64,000 nucleotides of DNA from NCBI GenBank assembly GCA_029055345.1, contig JAIDDJ010000032.1, positions 1 to 64,000 on the forward strand. The letters are read 5' to 3'. Below are positions 39,155 to 47,948 of the stretch, in pieces. The notes below the pieces were generated by a model, which saw nothing but the letters and a program-made list of their open reading frames with translations, searched no databases and was not told where the DNA came from. A program made the position numbers and the translations under genes. Within the stretch, counting starts at the first letter, position 1; each line of letters starts with the position of its first letter. Origin of the DNA: Muribaculaceae bacterium (GTDB lineage: Bacteria; Bacteroidota; Bacteroidia; Bacteroidales; Muribaculaceae).

Positions 39155-39844
39155 TTGAAGATATTAAGCAAAATAGCTCTCGGACTCATACTCTTCCTTA
39201 CTTACGTGAGCACACCGGCCAACGCTCAGGAAGATTACCGCTTTGATATAGGCGGGGGCCTTGGCATGACCGGCTATCTTGGCGATGCCAATTCGGCGAA
39301 CCTATTTCAGATGCCTGGATGGGATGCAGAGGTGCTGTTCAGATATATTCTAAATCCTCGAATCAACTTAAAGACCAACTTCTATGTAGGAAGTCTCCGC
39401 GGAGACTCGTCAAAAATGGATAACGTCTTCCCGGAGGGGCAAAATTTCAAGTTCTCCACCACATTTTACGAGCTCGGCGAACTGTTCGAATTCCATTTCT
39501 TCAATTACGGAATGGGAGAAAGCTACCGAAAGTTGAAGCGGTGGACGCCATATATCACGGCAGGCCTTGGCATAACGGCCTGGAGCGTGGATGGGACAGG
39601 AGGCGCGGCTTTCACAATTCCATTGGGAGTGGGATTCAAATACAAGCCGGCATTAAGGTGGAATCTTGGCTTTGAGTTCCTTATGAAAAAGACATTTTCC
39701 GACAAGCTTGATGGCCCACAGCTCGCCGATCCTTTAGGGATCAAGAGCGATTTCATGAAAAATACCGACTGGTATTCCACTGTAAGCTTTACTGTAAGCT
39801 ATGAATTCAGCAAGCGGTGTGCAGTTTGCCATTACAAAGATTGA
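39155..39844 (+). CDS. DUF6089 outer-membrane protein, PorG-like
   Basis: 229 residues from a TTG start at 39155, which gives a clean signal peptide (MKILSKIALGLILFLTYVST, then PANAQ). It then forms a small beta-barrel (YRFDIGGGLGMTGYLGDANS, GFKYKPALRWNLGFEFLMKK). The order here (this gene, uppS, bamA, two ompH) matches what I recall around porG of Porphyromonas gingivalis, whose product ties the PorK/PorN ring of the type IX system to the outer membrane. The PorG assignment rests on family and order and is not certain. It is 4 bp before uppS. Confidence 0.7.
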   Translation: MKILSKIALGLILFLTYVSTPANAQEDYRFDIGGGLGMTGYLGDANSANLFQMPGWDAEVLFRYILNPRINLKTNFYVGSLRGDSSKMDNVFPEGQNFKFSTTFYELGELFEFHFFNYGMGESYRKLKRWTPYITAGLGITAWSVDGTGGAAFTIPLGVGFKYKPALRWNLGFEFLMKKTFSDKLDGPQLADPLGIKSDFMKNTDWYSTVSFTVSYEFSKRCAVCHYKD

Positions 39845-39848
39845 AAAG

Positions 39849-40613
39849 ATGACAGAATCAGATAATATACCTAAAATCAACAAAGGGAGCGTTCCCCGCC
39901 ATGTTGCAATCATAATGGATGGCAACGGTCGTTGGGCACGCCAAAGGATGCAGGGACGCAGCGAAGGCCACGCCGAGGGCGTGAACAGCGTGCACAACAT
40001 CACGCAGGCCGCGTCTGACTGTGGCATTAAATATCTGACACTCTACGCCTTTTCTACAGAGAACTGGGCCCGTCCTGCTGAAGAAGTCGACACTCTTATG
40101 CATCTCATAGGCTGGGCTATCAGAAAGGAAACTCCAGAGCTGAAAGCTAATAACGTCCACATCAACCTTATAGGCGATATCAGCCGCCTGCCTGAGCAAG
40201 TTCAGGCTGACCTCCGGGCCGGATGTGAAGCCACTAAGGATTGTGATGGTCTTAATCTCAATCTCTGTCTCAGCTATTCGTCCCGCTGGGAACTTACGCG
40301 AGCTGTCAGGGAAATCGCCCGGCTCGCCGCCGAGGGAGCCCTCAATCCCGATGATATAAGCGAGTCTGCTTTCGAACAATACCTCTCCACTTCCCAATTT
40401 CCCGACCCGGACCTTCTAATCCGAACCGGGGGCGAACAACGGCTCAGCAATTTCCTGTTATGGCAGGCCGCTTATTCCGAACTGTATTTCACTCCAACCT
40501 TATGGCCCGACTTCTCTAAAGAGGAGTTCTTTGGAATCCTCGAGGACTTCAGTCATCGCGAACGCCGCTTCGGCAAGACCTCCGATCAAGTTAACGCACC
40601 TACGCAGATATGA
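39849..40613 (+). CDS. uppS: Isoprenyl transferase (undecaprenyl diphosphate synthase)
   Basis: 254 residues from the ATG at 39849, which lies just after the previous stop; an upstream ATG at 39801 would overlap that gene. The family motifs are intact: HVAIIMDGNGRWARQRM (catalytic Asp), GHAEGVNSV, LTLYAFSTENWARP, the region around LNLCLSYSSRWELTRAVRE, and DPDLLIRTGGEQRLSNFLLW followed by AYSEL. It makes the lipid carrier for peptidoglycan and surface glycans. Its end overlaps the bamA start by 4 bases. Confidence 0.96.
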   Translation: MTESDNIPKINKGSVPRHVAIIMDGNGRWARQRMQGRSEGHAEGVNSVHNITQAASDCGIKYLTLYAFSTENWARPAEEVDTLMHLIGWAIRKETPELKANNVHINLIGDISRLPEQVQADLRAGCEATKDCDGLNLNLCLSYSSRWELTRAVREIARLAAEGALNPDDISESAFEQYLSTSQFPDPDLLIRTGGEQRLSNFLLWQAAYSELYFTPTLWPDFSKEEFFGILEDFSHRERRFGKTSDQVNAPTQI

Positions 40614-43273
40614 AACATATAAGGATCTTACTCCTCATCTCCATCGCTCTCCTGTCAGCCACAAATTCCATAGCGCTCGACATAAAGCTAAATAATCCCG
40701 GCATACCGGCCGACACCATATTGGCTCCCGATGTGATATACTCACCGATACCCAAGTCGTATGAAATAGCCGGCATAAAAGTCACCGGTATTCCGGAAGC
40801 CGACGAATATCTGGTTATAGGCTTCTCCGGCCTTTCAATCGGTGACCGAATCGATATCCCGGGGTCTGCAATCACTGACGCCGTGAAGCGGTTCTGGCGC
40901 CAGGGTCTCTATTCAAAAGTTGAAATCAACGTAGAAAAGACTGTAGGAGACAAGGCCTGGCTTGAAATCGCACTGCAACGACAGCCCAGAATGTCGGAAA
41001 TGAGATTCGAAGGAGCAAAGGGAGGCGAGAAGAAAGACCTTACGGAGCGCCTGGGAATGGTCCCCGGCCAGCAACTTACTCCCAACATCATAGCTCAGGC
41101 AAAACGCATTATTGAAGATTATTATTCAAAGAAGGGATTCAAGAACGCCGAGGTCAAAATACTTCAGCAACCGGATCTCTCCAAGGAGAATCAAGTGATT
41201 CTCGATGTGGTCATAAACCGCAACAACAAGGTCAAAGTCCACAAGATATATATAGATGGGAATGAAGTGCTCTCTGACCGAAAGATCAAGCGCACGATGA
41301 AGAAAACCAACGAGGGTGGCGACCTGCTCAAAATCTTCAGCCAGAAGAAATTCGTAGAACGCGATTTTGAGGATGACCTTAACCGAATCATCGAGAAATA
41401 CAATGAGCTCGGATACAGGGATGCGAAAATCGTGCACGACTCGGTGGCCAAATTCAATGATAAATCCGTTGACGTATTCCTGACAGTCGATGAGGGAAAG
41501 AAGTATTACATCTCCGACATCTCCTGGGTCGGCAACACGGTTTACAGCACGGATGTACTCAACAACGTTCTGGGGATATACCCCGGCGACGTCTATAATC
41601 AGAAATATCTCAACAAGCGCACACAGGAGGATGACGATGCCGTTTCAAACCTATACCTTGACAACGGCTATCTGTTCTTCAATCTGGTGCCGATCGAGGA
41701 GAGAATCGATGGCGACAGCATCGCCCTTCAGATGCGTGTCATAGAAGGCCCTCAGGCAAAGGTGAACCGAGTGGTAATCAATGGTAACGACCAGCTTTAC
41801 GAGAAAGTGATCCGCCGGGAGCTACGCGTGCGTCCGGGAGAGCTTTTCTCAAAGAGCGACCTTATGCGTTCGGCTCGCGAAATCGCTGCCACCGGTCACT
41901 TCGACCCGGAAAACCTCGATATCCGTCCTGAACCGAACGAAAACGACGGAACAGTCGACATACTTTTCAACCTGACTTCTAAAGCCAACGATAAAATCCA
42001 GCTTTCATTCGGTTGGGGACAAACCGGTCTTACCGGACAGCTTCAGCTTTCTTTCTCCAATTTCTCGATAAAGAACCTTTTCAATCCGAACAGTTATAAG
42101 GGCATCATTCCGCGTGGCGACGGGCAGACATTCTCCATAGCCGCACAGACAAACGCACAATATTATCAGAGTTATCAGCTCTCTTTCTTTGACCCCTGGA
42201 TAGGAGGAAGCCGCCCCAACTCGCTTGCAGTGTCGCTCGACTTCAGCCGTTCGACCGGTATCAACTCCCAGTTCTATAATGACCAGTGGCAGAATGCTTA
42301 TCAGACGGCCCTGTATAATTCATACTCATATAACACCAACTATTCGAGTTACGCGCTACAGAACGCGTATGACCCGAACAAGGTGCTTCAACTCGCCGGC
42401 GCCACAGTAGGCTTCGGTACGCGCCTGAGCTGGCCCGACGACTATTTCCAGTTCCAGGCCACTCTCGGATACCGCTGGTATTATCTGCGCGACTGGGATT
42501 ATCTGTATTATATGCGTAACGGAACATCGAACTCACTTACCCTCGGCCTTACGCTTTCGCGAACGAGCATCGACAATCCTATTTATACTCGGCGCGGCTC
42601 ACAATTCTCCATCGACCTGACAATGACGCCACCGGCTAACCTTTTCGGGAGCAAGGACTGGAAGAAACTTTCAGAGCAGGCTTCATACAGCAATCCGGAT
42701 TCCGAATCTCGCGAGGCAGCCCGCACCTCTCTCTATAAATGGATAGAATATTGGAAACTCAGATGGAAGAGCAAGACGTTCACTCCGCTCACCGACCCCG
42801 ATGGCAAATGGACACTCGTGCTCATGACGCGCGCTGACTTCGGTCTGCTCGGAAGCTGGAATAAATATATCAAAACGCCGTTCGAGACATTCTATTTCGG
42901 AGGCGACGGAATGACCGGCTCATATACTTATGCCACGGAGACAATCTCCATGCGAGGATATGAAAACGGACAGTTCACCCCCAGTGGCTACGAGGGTTAC
43001 GCCTATGGTAAATTCACTCTTGAGCTTCACTTCCCGTTCCTTCTGCAACCTTCCACAACTATCTATGCAATTGCCTTCGCTGAGGCCGGCAACTGCTGGA
43101 CGAGTGTCGGGGACTTCTCTCCCTTCAATCTCAAGAGAAGCGCCGGCGTGGGTGCCCGCGTGTATCTGTCTATCCTCGGATTCCTCGGAATCGACTGGGC
43201 ATATGGCTTCGATAAGGTGTGGGGACGCCGGGGTGGAAGCCAGATTCACTTCGTGCTCGGTCAGGAATTCTAA
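40610..43273 (+). CDS. bamA: Outer-membrane protein assembly factor BamA
   Basis: 887 residues. Signal peptide (MKHIRILLLISIALLSATNS), five POTRA domains over about 45-440 (IAGIKVTGIPEADEYLVIGF in the first), then a 16-strand barrel ending in HFVLGQEF with terminal Phe. The barrel's VRGF-like motif is visible as ISMRGYENGQFTP. BamA inserts outer-membrane proteins, including the barrels encoded nearby. It overlaps uppS by 4 bases and is followed by two periplasmic chaperones. Confidence 0.96.
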   Translation: MKHIRILLLISIALLSATNSIALDIKLNNPGIPADTILAPDVIYSPIPKSYEIAGIKVTGIPEADEYLVIGFSGLSIGDRIDIPGSAITDAVKRFWRQGLYSKVEINVEKTVGDKAWLEIALQRQPRMSEMRFEGAKGGEKKDLTERLGMVPGQQLTPNIIAQAKRIIEDYYSKKGFKNAEVKILQQPDLSKENQVILDVVINRNNKVKVHKIYIDGNEVLSDRKIKRTMKKTNEGGDLLKIFSQKKFVERDFEDDLNRIIEKYNELGYRDAKIVHDSVAKFNDKSVDVFLTVDEGKKYYISDISWVGNTVYSTDVLNNVLGIYPGDVYNQKYLNKRTQEDDDAVSNLYLDNGYLFFNLVPIEERIDGDSIALQMRVIEGPQAKVNRVVINGNDQLYEKVIRRELRVRPGELFSKSDLMRSAREIAATGHFDPENLDIRPEPNENDGTVDILFNLTSKANDKIQLSFGWGQTGLTGQLQLSFSNFSIKNLFNPNSYKGIIPRGDGQTFSIAAQTNAQYYQSYQLSFFDPWIGGSRPNSLAVSLDFSRSTGINSQFYNDQWQNAYQTALYNSYSYNTNYSSYALQNAYDPNKVLQLAGATVGFGTRLSWPDDYFQFQATLGYRWYYLRDWDYLYYMRNGTSNSLTLGLTLSRTSIDNPIYTRRGSQFSIDLTMTPPANLFGSKDWKKLSEQASYSNPDSESREAARTSLYKWIEYWKLRWKSKTFTPLTDPDGKWTLVLMTRADFGLLGSWNKYIKTPFETFYFGGDGMTGSYTYATETISMRGYENGQFTPSGYEGYAYGKFTLELHFPFLLQPSTTIYAIAFAEAGNCWTSVGDFSPFNLKRSAGVGARVYLSILGFLGIDWAYGFDKVWGRRGGSQIHFVLGQEF

Positions 43274-43396
43274 CCGAATTATATTGCTTGACACGATTTT
43301 AACGTTTATTGATACATAACATATAAACTTCGGGTGAATTAATATGTCATAATGAAAAATCATCAAATGACATAAATAACCTCAAAAACACGACCT

Positions 43397-43912
43397 ATGA
43401 AAAAATATCTTATCGCTCTGATTGCAATAATCGGTCTGGGCTTTACAGCGGGAGCGCAAAAATTCGCGCTTGTCGATATGGAATATATCCTTCGCAATGT
43501 GCCGGCTTACGAGATGGCCAACGAACAGCTCAATCAGGTAAGTCTCCGCTGGGAAAAGGAAGTCAACGAGCTCTCGAAAGAGGCAGAGACTATGTTCAAG
43601 AATTACCAGTCGGACAAAGTGTTCCTGACCGATGAACAGCAGAAAAAGCGTGAGTCCGAGATCGTTGCTAAGGAAAAGGAAGTGACCGACATGCGTTATA
43701 AATATTTCGGCCCGGAGGGAGAACTCTACAAGAAGCGCCAGTCGCTCATGAAGCCGATTCAGGAAGACGTTTATAATGCCGTCAAGGCAGTGGCCGAAGA
43801 GAAAGGATATCAGACGATATTCGACCGCGCATCCTCGCAGAGCATCGTGTTCGCCTCTCCGAGAATCGATGTCAGCAATGAGGTACTCGCCAAATTGGGA
43901 TATTCAAAGTGA
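43397..43912 (+). CDS. OmpH/Skp family periplasmic chaperone, first copy
   Basis: 171 residues. Signal peptide (MKKYLIALIAIIGLGFTAGA), then the Skp layout: a short strand (KFALVDMEYILRNVPAYEMA), two long charged coiled-coil helices (about 45-125) and a final strand (SSQSIVFASPRIDVSNEVLA). Skp-like trimers hold unfolded outer-membrane proteins for BamA. It is 123 bp after bamA and 28 bp before a second copy. Confidence 0.9.
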   Translation: MKKYLIALIAIIGLGFTAGAQKFALVDMEYILRNVPAYEMANEQLNQVSLRWEKEVNELSKEAETMFKNYQSDKVFLTDEQQKKRESEIVAKEKEVTDMRYKYFGPEGELYKKRQSLMKPIQEDVYNAVKAVAEEKGYQTIFDRASSQSIVFASPRIDVSNEVLAKLGYSK

Positions 43913-43940
43913 CAACAATAAATAAAACTTTCAAATAAAA

Positions 43941-44453
43941 ATGATTAAGAAAATTCTTTTGGCGGTAGCAATTATGCTGCCCATGTTCGGCGCTTCGGCG
44001 CAGTCCACATTGAAAATCGGATTAGTGGATACTCAGGCTTTGGTGCAGGCACATCCCGACACTCAGGAAGCTCAGAAAAAACTTCAGGAGGCTTCCAAAA
44101 AATACGAGGATGAATATACACGTCTCGGCGCTGAAATGAAACGCATGTATGACGAACTGGCTAATATGAAGGATGACGAACTCCCGGCTATCAAGGAACG
44201 CAAGACCCGTGAATTCCAGGATTATCAGCTCAAGGTTCAGAATTTCGAGCAGAGCGCTCAGCAGGACCTTCAGCGCATGCAGGCCGAGCTCCTCAGCCCC
44301 ATTTTCCAGAAAATCAAGGATGCCGTGGAATCCGTCGGCAAAGAAGGCGGTTTCTCTCTGGTGCAGGATTACAATCCTCAGCAGACACTTTTCTTCACTT
44401 CGCCCGTGGAAGATGTTACCACTCTTGTCAAATCCAAACTTGGCATCAAATAA
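43941..44453 (+). CDS. OmpH/Skp family periplasmic chaperone, second copy
   Basis: 170 residues. Signal peptide (MIKKILLAVAIMLPMFGASA), then KIGLVDTQALVQAHPDTQEA and charged coiled-coil helices, ending with TLFFTSPVEDVTTLVKSKLG. It resembles the preceding copy in layout but is clearly diverged, so the pair is an old tandem duplication. A terminator follows. Confidence 0.9.
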   Translation: MIKKILLAVAIMLPMFGASAQSTLKIGLVDTQALVQAHPDTQEAQKKLQEASKKYEDEYTRLGAEMKRMYDELANMKDDELPAIKERKTREFQDYQLKVQNFEQSAQQDLQRMQAELLSPIFQKIKDAVESVGKEGGFSLVQDYNPQQTLFFTSPVEDVTTLVKSKLGIK

Positions 44454-44491
44454 AACAGCTATTATTAGTTGACGTACCACAGTTAAAAATA

Positions 44492-44525
44492 AGCCGGTTT
44501 CCGCATGGAATCCGGCTATTTTTTT
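44492..44525 (+). terminator. Terminator after the second OmpH gene
   Basis: AGCCGG at 44492 and CCGGCT at 44512-44517, with TTCC/GGAA inside, make a near-perfect hairpin followed by ATTTTTTT. It closes the DUF6242-to-ompH transcript. Confidence 0.85.
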
Positions 44526-44526
44526 G

Positions 44527-44534
44527 TAATTTTG
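44527..44534 (+). promoter_or_regulatory. -7 element before murI
   Basis: TAATTTTG directly after the terminator T-run; no clear TTG at -33. It could start a murI transcript near 44541. Confidence 0.4.
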
Positions 44535-44600
44535 CATAAGCTATGGCATTCCCGGTAGCGGACCGATGAATTTCCGGGCAGGTTCCATGCTTTATATAAG

Positions 44601-45482
44601 ATGACACCTTCAAAGATGAGCATGAAAGCAGACAAATGTGAGAAATCCGGAAATAAATACACACCGGGGCCGATAGGTATCTTCGATTCCGGCTACGGGG
44701 GCCTCACCATCCTTGATGGCATTCGGAGGGCTCTTCCCGAGTATGATTATCTTTATTTAGGTGATAACGCACGTGCTCCCTACGGCACACGCAGCTTCGA
44801 TATCGTGTTCGATTTCACGCGTCAGGCCGTAGAGGAACTTTTCAGTCGGGGCTGCCATCTCGTAATCCTGGCCTGCAATACAGCATCGGCAAAGGCTCTA
44901 CGGAGCATTCAGCAACAGGTACTTCCAACACTATATCCGGAAAGACGTGTGTTGGGCGTGATTCGCCCCACGGTGGAAAAGGTTGGCGAAATAAGTCGCA
45001 GCGGCCATCTTGGTCTCCTGGCGACACCGGGCACCGTGCGCAGTCATTCCTATATGCTTGAGATAGCCAAACTCCATCCTGACATGCAACTCACAGAAAC
45101 GGAATGCCCGATGTGGGTGCCACTTATTGAGACCGGAGAGGCCATGGGGCCCGGCGCTGATTATTTCGTAAAAAAATATATAGACCGGACTATGGCAGCC
45201 GATCCTCAGATTGACACGCTTCTTCTCGGCTGCACCCACTACCCTATCCTGCTCCCTAAAATCAAGGCTTACGCACCGGAGGGTGTGAAAGTTCTCGCGC
45301 AGGGAGACATTGTCGGACGCAGCCTTGCCGATTACTTGCGGCGCCACCCTGAAATGGAGGCAAAATGCACAAAAGGGGGTGTCACATCTTATTTCACCAC
45401 CGAAAACGCGGATATATTCAATCGACTCGCCTCACTTTTCACCGGCGATGATGTGGCAGCCTCCCGCATCACTCTCAGTTAG
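44601..45482 (+). CDS. murI: Glutamate racemase
   Basis: 293 residues; converts L- to D-glutamate for peptidoglycan. The two catalytic cysteines sit in VILACNTASAKALRSIQ and DTLLLGCTHYPILLPKIK. The N-terminal PIGIFDSGYGGLTILDGI and YLYLGDNARAPYGTRSF are diagnostic. The start is uncertain, because ATGs at 44601, 44616 and 44622 are all possible; about 20 residues precede the conserved region. The TPR gene follows after 18 bp. Confidence 0.96.
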   Translation: MTPSKMSMKADKCEKSGNKYTPGPIGIFDSGYGGLTILDGIRRALPEYDYLYLGDNARAPYGTRSFDIVFDFTRQAVEELFSRGCHLVILACNTASAKALRSIQQQVLPTLYPERRVLGVIRPTVEKVGEISRSGHLGLLATPGTVRSHSYMLEIAKLHPDMQLTETECPMWVPLIETGEAMGPGADYFVKKYIDRTMAADPQIDTLLLGCTHYPILLPKIKAYAPEGVKVLAQGDIVGRSLADYLRRHPEMEAKCTKGGVTSYFTTENADIFNRLASLFTGDDVAASRITLS

Positions 45483-45500
45483 ATACCACAAAACGCTGTT

Positions 45501-45770
45501 ATGGACTATACAGAATTAAGAAATAAGTTAAAGGGATTGGACTATGATAATGCCGTGATCGAAATAACCGAATATATCACTGCACACCCCGATGATGACC
45601 GGGCATATACGCTTCGCGGGATGAAATATTGGGGGGCCGGACAAAGAAGCCTCGCCATCGGAGATTATCTGGCGGCAGTCAGAATCAATCCTGACAGCAC
45701 CGCTGCCGAGGCTCTCAAGGCTGCCAATGAAATTCTTGATTACAGAAATAAGGACCTCTATAATCCCTGA
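45501..45770 (+). CDS. Small tetratricopeptide-type protein
   Basis: 89 residues. Two TPR-like helix pairs can be seen: DYDNAVIEITEYITAHPDDD and AGQRSLAIGDYLAAVRINPD. There is no signal peptide and no other domain. It probably mediates protein contacts, but the partner is unknown. It starts 18 bp after murI and is likely cotranscribed. Confidence 0.7.
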   Translation: MDYTELRNKLKGLDYDNAVIEITEYITAHPDDDRAYTLRGMKYWGAGQRSLAIGDYLAAVRINPDSTAAEALKAANEILDYRNKDLYNP

Positions 45771-45819
45771 CCCACGAGGCCACAAGCCAATTAGTGCTCA
45801 GCCCCCTTCCCATAAAAAA

Positions 45820-46212
45820 TTAATGCTCACCGAAAAGAAGGCGGACGCTTTCGGGGATTTTCCTGCCTGACTTCACGGACTCAGAAGGTATATGCCGCGC
45901 CCGTGAAGGCTGCATGATTGGCCGCGTAAGGGAAGCAGCCGGACGCGCAGACTCCGCGTAAAGCATAAAGGGCCGCGAAAATGACCATCCTCGAGTAATG
46001 TTGCGGACATAAAGAGTGGCAAGGCCGGCCACACCTCGGGTATGGTATCGCAATTCGCCATAGACTTCGCAGAGATCCTTGACATCGGTAAGCACGAAGT
46101 CTGCTATAACGCGGCGACCCGCCTGAATGCGCACAAGCTGCACATGGATCCGGTCACCATAACTGATGGAGCGTCCCGGATCACTTATCGATATTGTTCT
46201 TAAGGTTTTCAT
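45820..46212 (-). CDS. Hypothetical protein, 130 residues
   Basis: I do not recognise a family. Start chosen at the ATG complementary to 46210-46212 (MKTLRTISISDPGRSISYGD); an in-frame ATG 48 bp upstream is also possible. The first 90 residues alternate short beta-type segments (IHVQLVRIQAGRRVIADFVL, VAGLATLYVRNITRGW). The C-terminus is Arg/Ser/Pro-rich. There is no signal peptide or membrane segment. It lies convergent with the TPR gene and divergent from a leucine tRNA. It could be a real small cytoplasmic protein, but coding evidence is modest. Confidence 0.55.
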   Translation of the reverse strand: MKTLRTISISDPGRSISYGDRIHVQLVRIQAGRRVIADFVLTDVKDLCEVYGELRYHTRGVAGLATLYVRNITRGWSFSRPFMLYAESARPAASLTRPIMQPSRARHIPSESVKSGRKIPESVRLLFGEH

Positions 46213-46331
46213 AGTGCAAATGTAGGGCGCATCACTGCATATGATTTGCACTCGTTGCAAAAAATATGTGAATAAATGTAAAATATTGTTGGAAAGACCA
46301 GGTAGGAGGCGATAAATCCGGCAATAATGAT

Positions 46332-46339
46332 TAACTTTG
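46332..46339 (+). promoter_or_regulatory. -7 element before tRNA-Leu(UAA)
   Basis: TAACTTTG about 55 bases before the tRNA; no TTG at the ideal -33 distance. Confidence 0.5.
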
Positions 46340-46393
46340 CGCAGCGAACAGGCCCAGCTGCGGCAGCCGCCGGGGAAAGGGGCTTTGAAGGCT

Positions 46394-46477
46394 GCAGAAA
46401 TGGTGGAATGGTAGACACGAGGGACTTAAAATCCCTTGCCCGATGAGGGCGTGTGGGTTCGAGTCCCACTTTCTGTA
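46394..46477 (+). tRNA. tRNA-Leu (anticodon UAA)
   Basis: 84 nt. Acceptor arms GCAGAAA (46394-46400) and TTTCTGT (46470-46476) pair with one G-T wobble; the discriminator is A. The anticodon stem AGGGA/TCCCT holds the loop CTTAAAA, giving UAA. A long variable arm and the TTCGA T-loop (GGTTCGAGTCC) are present, as in all class II leucine tRNAs. CCA is not encoded. Confidence 0.96.
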
Positions 46478-46489
46478 CAAACACAATCT

Positions 46490-46522
46490 GCGTCCCCGGG
46501 CCCGAAAAGGTCGCGGGGACGC
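46490..46522 (+). terminator. Terminator after tRNA-Leu(UAA)
   Basis: GCGTCCCC at 46490-46497 pairs with GGGGACGC at 46515-46522, followed by TTTATAATT. It ends the tRNA transcript 13 bases after the mature end. Confidence 0.75.
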
Positions 46523-46551
46523 TTTATAATTGACATCCACATCCAACCGAC

Positions 46552-47928
46552 ATGCCATCCGCACAGAATCTTGAACTCACCCAGAAAATAGGGATGCGGC
46601 TCACTCAGCAGCAGCTAAGACTCGTGCGTCTTTTGGAAATGAACACTCCGGAACTGGAAGAGGCTGTGGAACGCGAGCTCGAAGATAACCCGGCACTCGG
46701 AATAAAGGAAGAGACCACCGATGAAGATATTAGGAGGTACCCGCTCTATGCCGTCAGCAAAGAGAGTCGGCGCGATGAACCTCAATTTACACCTGTCGAT
46801 GATTCGGAGTCACTCTATGACAGGCTTCTGACCGAGCTTTCAGAAAAAAAACTGAGTGTGCGCATCGAGACAGCTGCCAGATTCATAATCGGCAGTCTCG
46901 ACAGCAACGGATATCTGAACCGAAGTCTGCGCGAGATCGTCGATGATCTCGCTTTCGGTCCCGGCGTGGAGGTGACAGAAGAAGAAGCCCGCGAAGCTCT
47001 CAGAGCCGTGCAAAGTCTTGATCCTCCCGGTATTGCCGCCACCGACCTACGCGACTGTCTCAGATTGCAACTTGAGAGAATGCCTAAAAGCGTCCCACGC
47101 GACAACGCCTTGAGAATCATCAATGAAGCTTACGATGCCTTTACTATGAAACACCGCCACAGAATCGTAAGCATATTGCATATTTCTTCTGAGGATATCT
47201 CGGAAGCCCTCGGTCTTATTCTGACCCTCAACCCTAAGCCCGGAGCTGCACTTGGCAATGACCCGGTCCGAGGTGCAAACGTAATCATACCAGACTTTAC
47301 AATTTCCGAGGAAGACGGGACTTTAAGAATCGCACTCAACAACAGTATCCCGGAGCTGAGAATAGAAGAGAGCTTTGAAACGGCCGTTAAAAATCTCAGG
47401 CCTGCAACTCGCGGCCGACTCCGGAAGGGATCGGAATTCATTGTCAGCCGATATAATGACGCGCGCGATTTCATACGCATACTCCGACAGAGACAGGAAA
47501 CAATGATGAGAGTGATGACGGCAATCGCAAAAATTCAGGAGGAATATCTGCACACTGAAGATGTGTATCTGCTGAAACCAATGAAAATTAAGGATGTGGC
47601 AGAACTGACAGAACTCGACATGTCGGTAATTTCTCGGGTGACGTCTAATAAATATGTGGCATTGCCCTGGGGAATATTCCCGCTTCGGTTTTTCTTCAGT
47701 GACTCAAAAAGCGAGGACAGGGAGGGGACTGAGGCCACGACCAACCGCAAACTGGAAGCCCGCATCTCATCTCTGGTAGAGGCTGAAGACAAATTGCATC
47801 CCCTGTCGGACCAGAAAATCATGGAAGCAATGATTCAGGAGGGTTTCGATCTGTCAAGACGAACCGTCGCCAAATATCGGGACAAACTCGGAATCCCCGT
47901 GGCCCGGCTGCGTAAGGAAATGAAATAA
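46552..47928 (+). CDS. rpoN: RNA polymerase sigma-54 factor
   Basis: 458 residues. Region I is the Gln/Leu-rich N-terminus (LTQKIGMRLTQQQLRLVRLL). An acidic region II follows (about 50-90), then the core-binding domain (about 90-280) and the DNA-binding domain with a helix-turn-helix (KIKDVAELTELDMSVISRVT). The RpoN box near the end reads LSRRTVAKYRDKLGIPVARL. It directs transcription from -24/-12 promoters through enhancer-binding ATPases; no such activator gene is in the window. The protein behind it starts 20 bp later. Confidence 0.95.
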   Translation: MPSAQNLELTQKIGMRLTQQQLRLVRLLEMNTPELEEAVERELEDNPALGIKEETTDEDIRRYPLYAVSKESRRDEPQFTPVDDSESLYDRLLTELSEKKLSVRIETAARFIIGSLDSNGYLNRSLREIVDDLAFGPGVEVTEEEAREALRAVQSLDPPGIAATDLRDCLRLQLERMPKSVPRDNALRIINEAYDAFTMKHRHRIVSILHISSEDISEALGLILTLNPKPGAALGNDPVRGANVIIPDFTISEEDGTLRIALNNSIPELRIEESFETAVKNLRPATRGRLRKGSEFIVSRYNDARDFIRILRQRQETMMRVMTAIAKIQEEYLHTEDVYLLKPMKIKDVAELTELDMSVISRVTSNKYVALPWGIFPLRFFFSDSKSEDREGTEATTNRKLEARISSLVEAEDKLHPLSDQKIMEAMIQEGFDLSRRTVAKYRDKLGIPVARLRKEMK

Positions 47929-47948
47929 CAAATTATTGACACTATAAA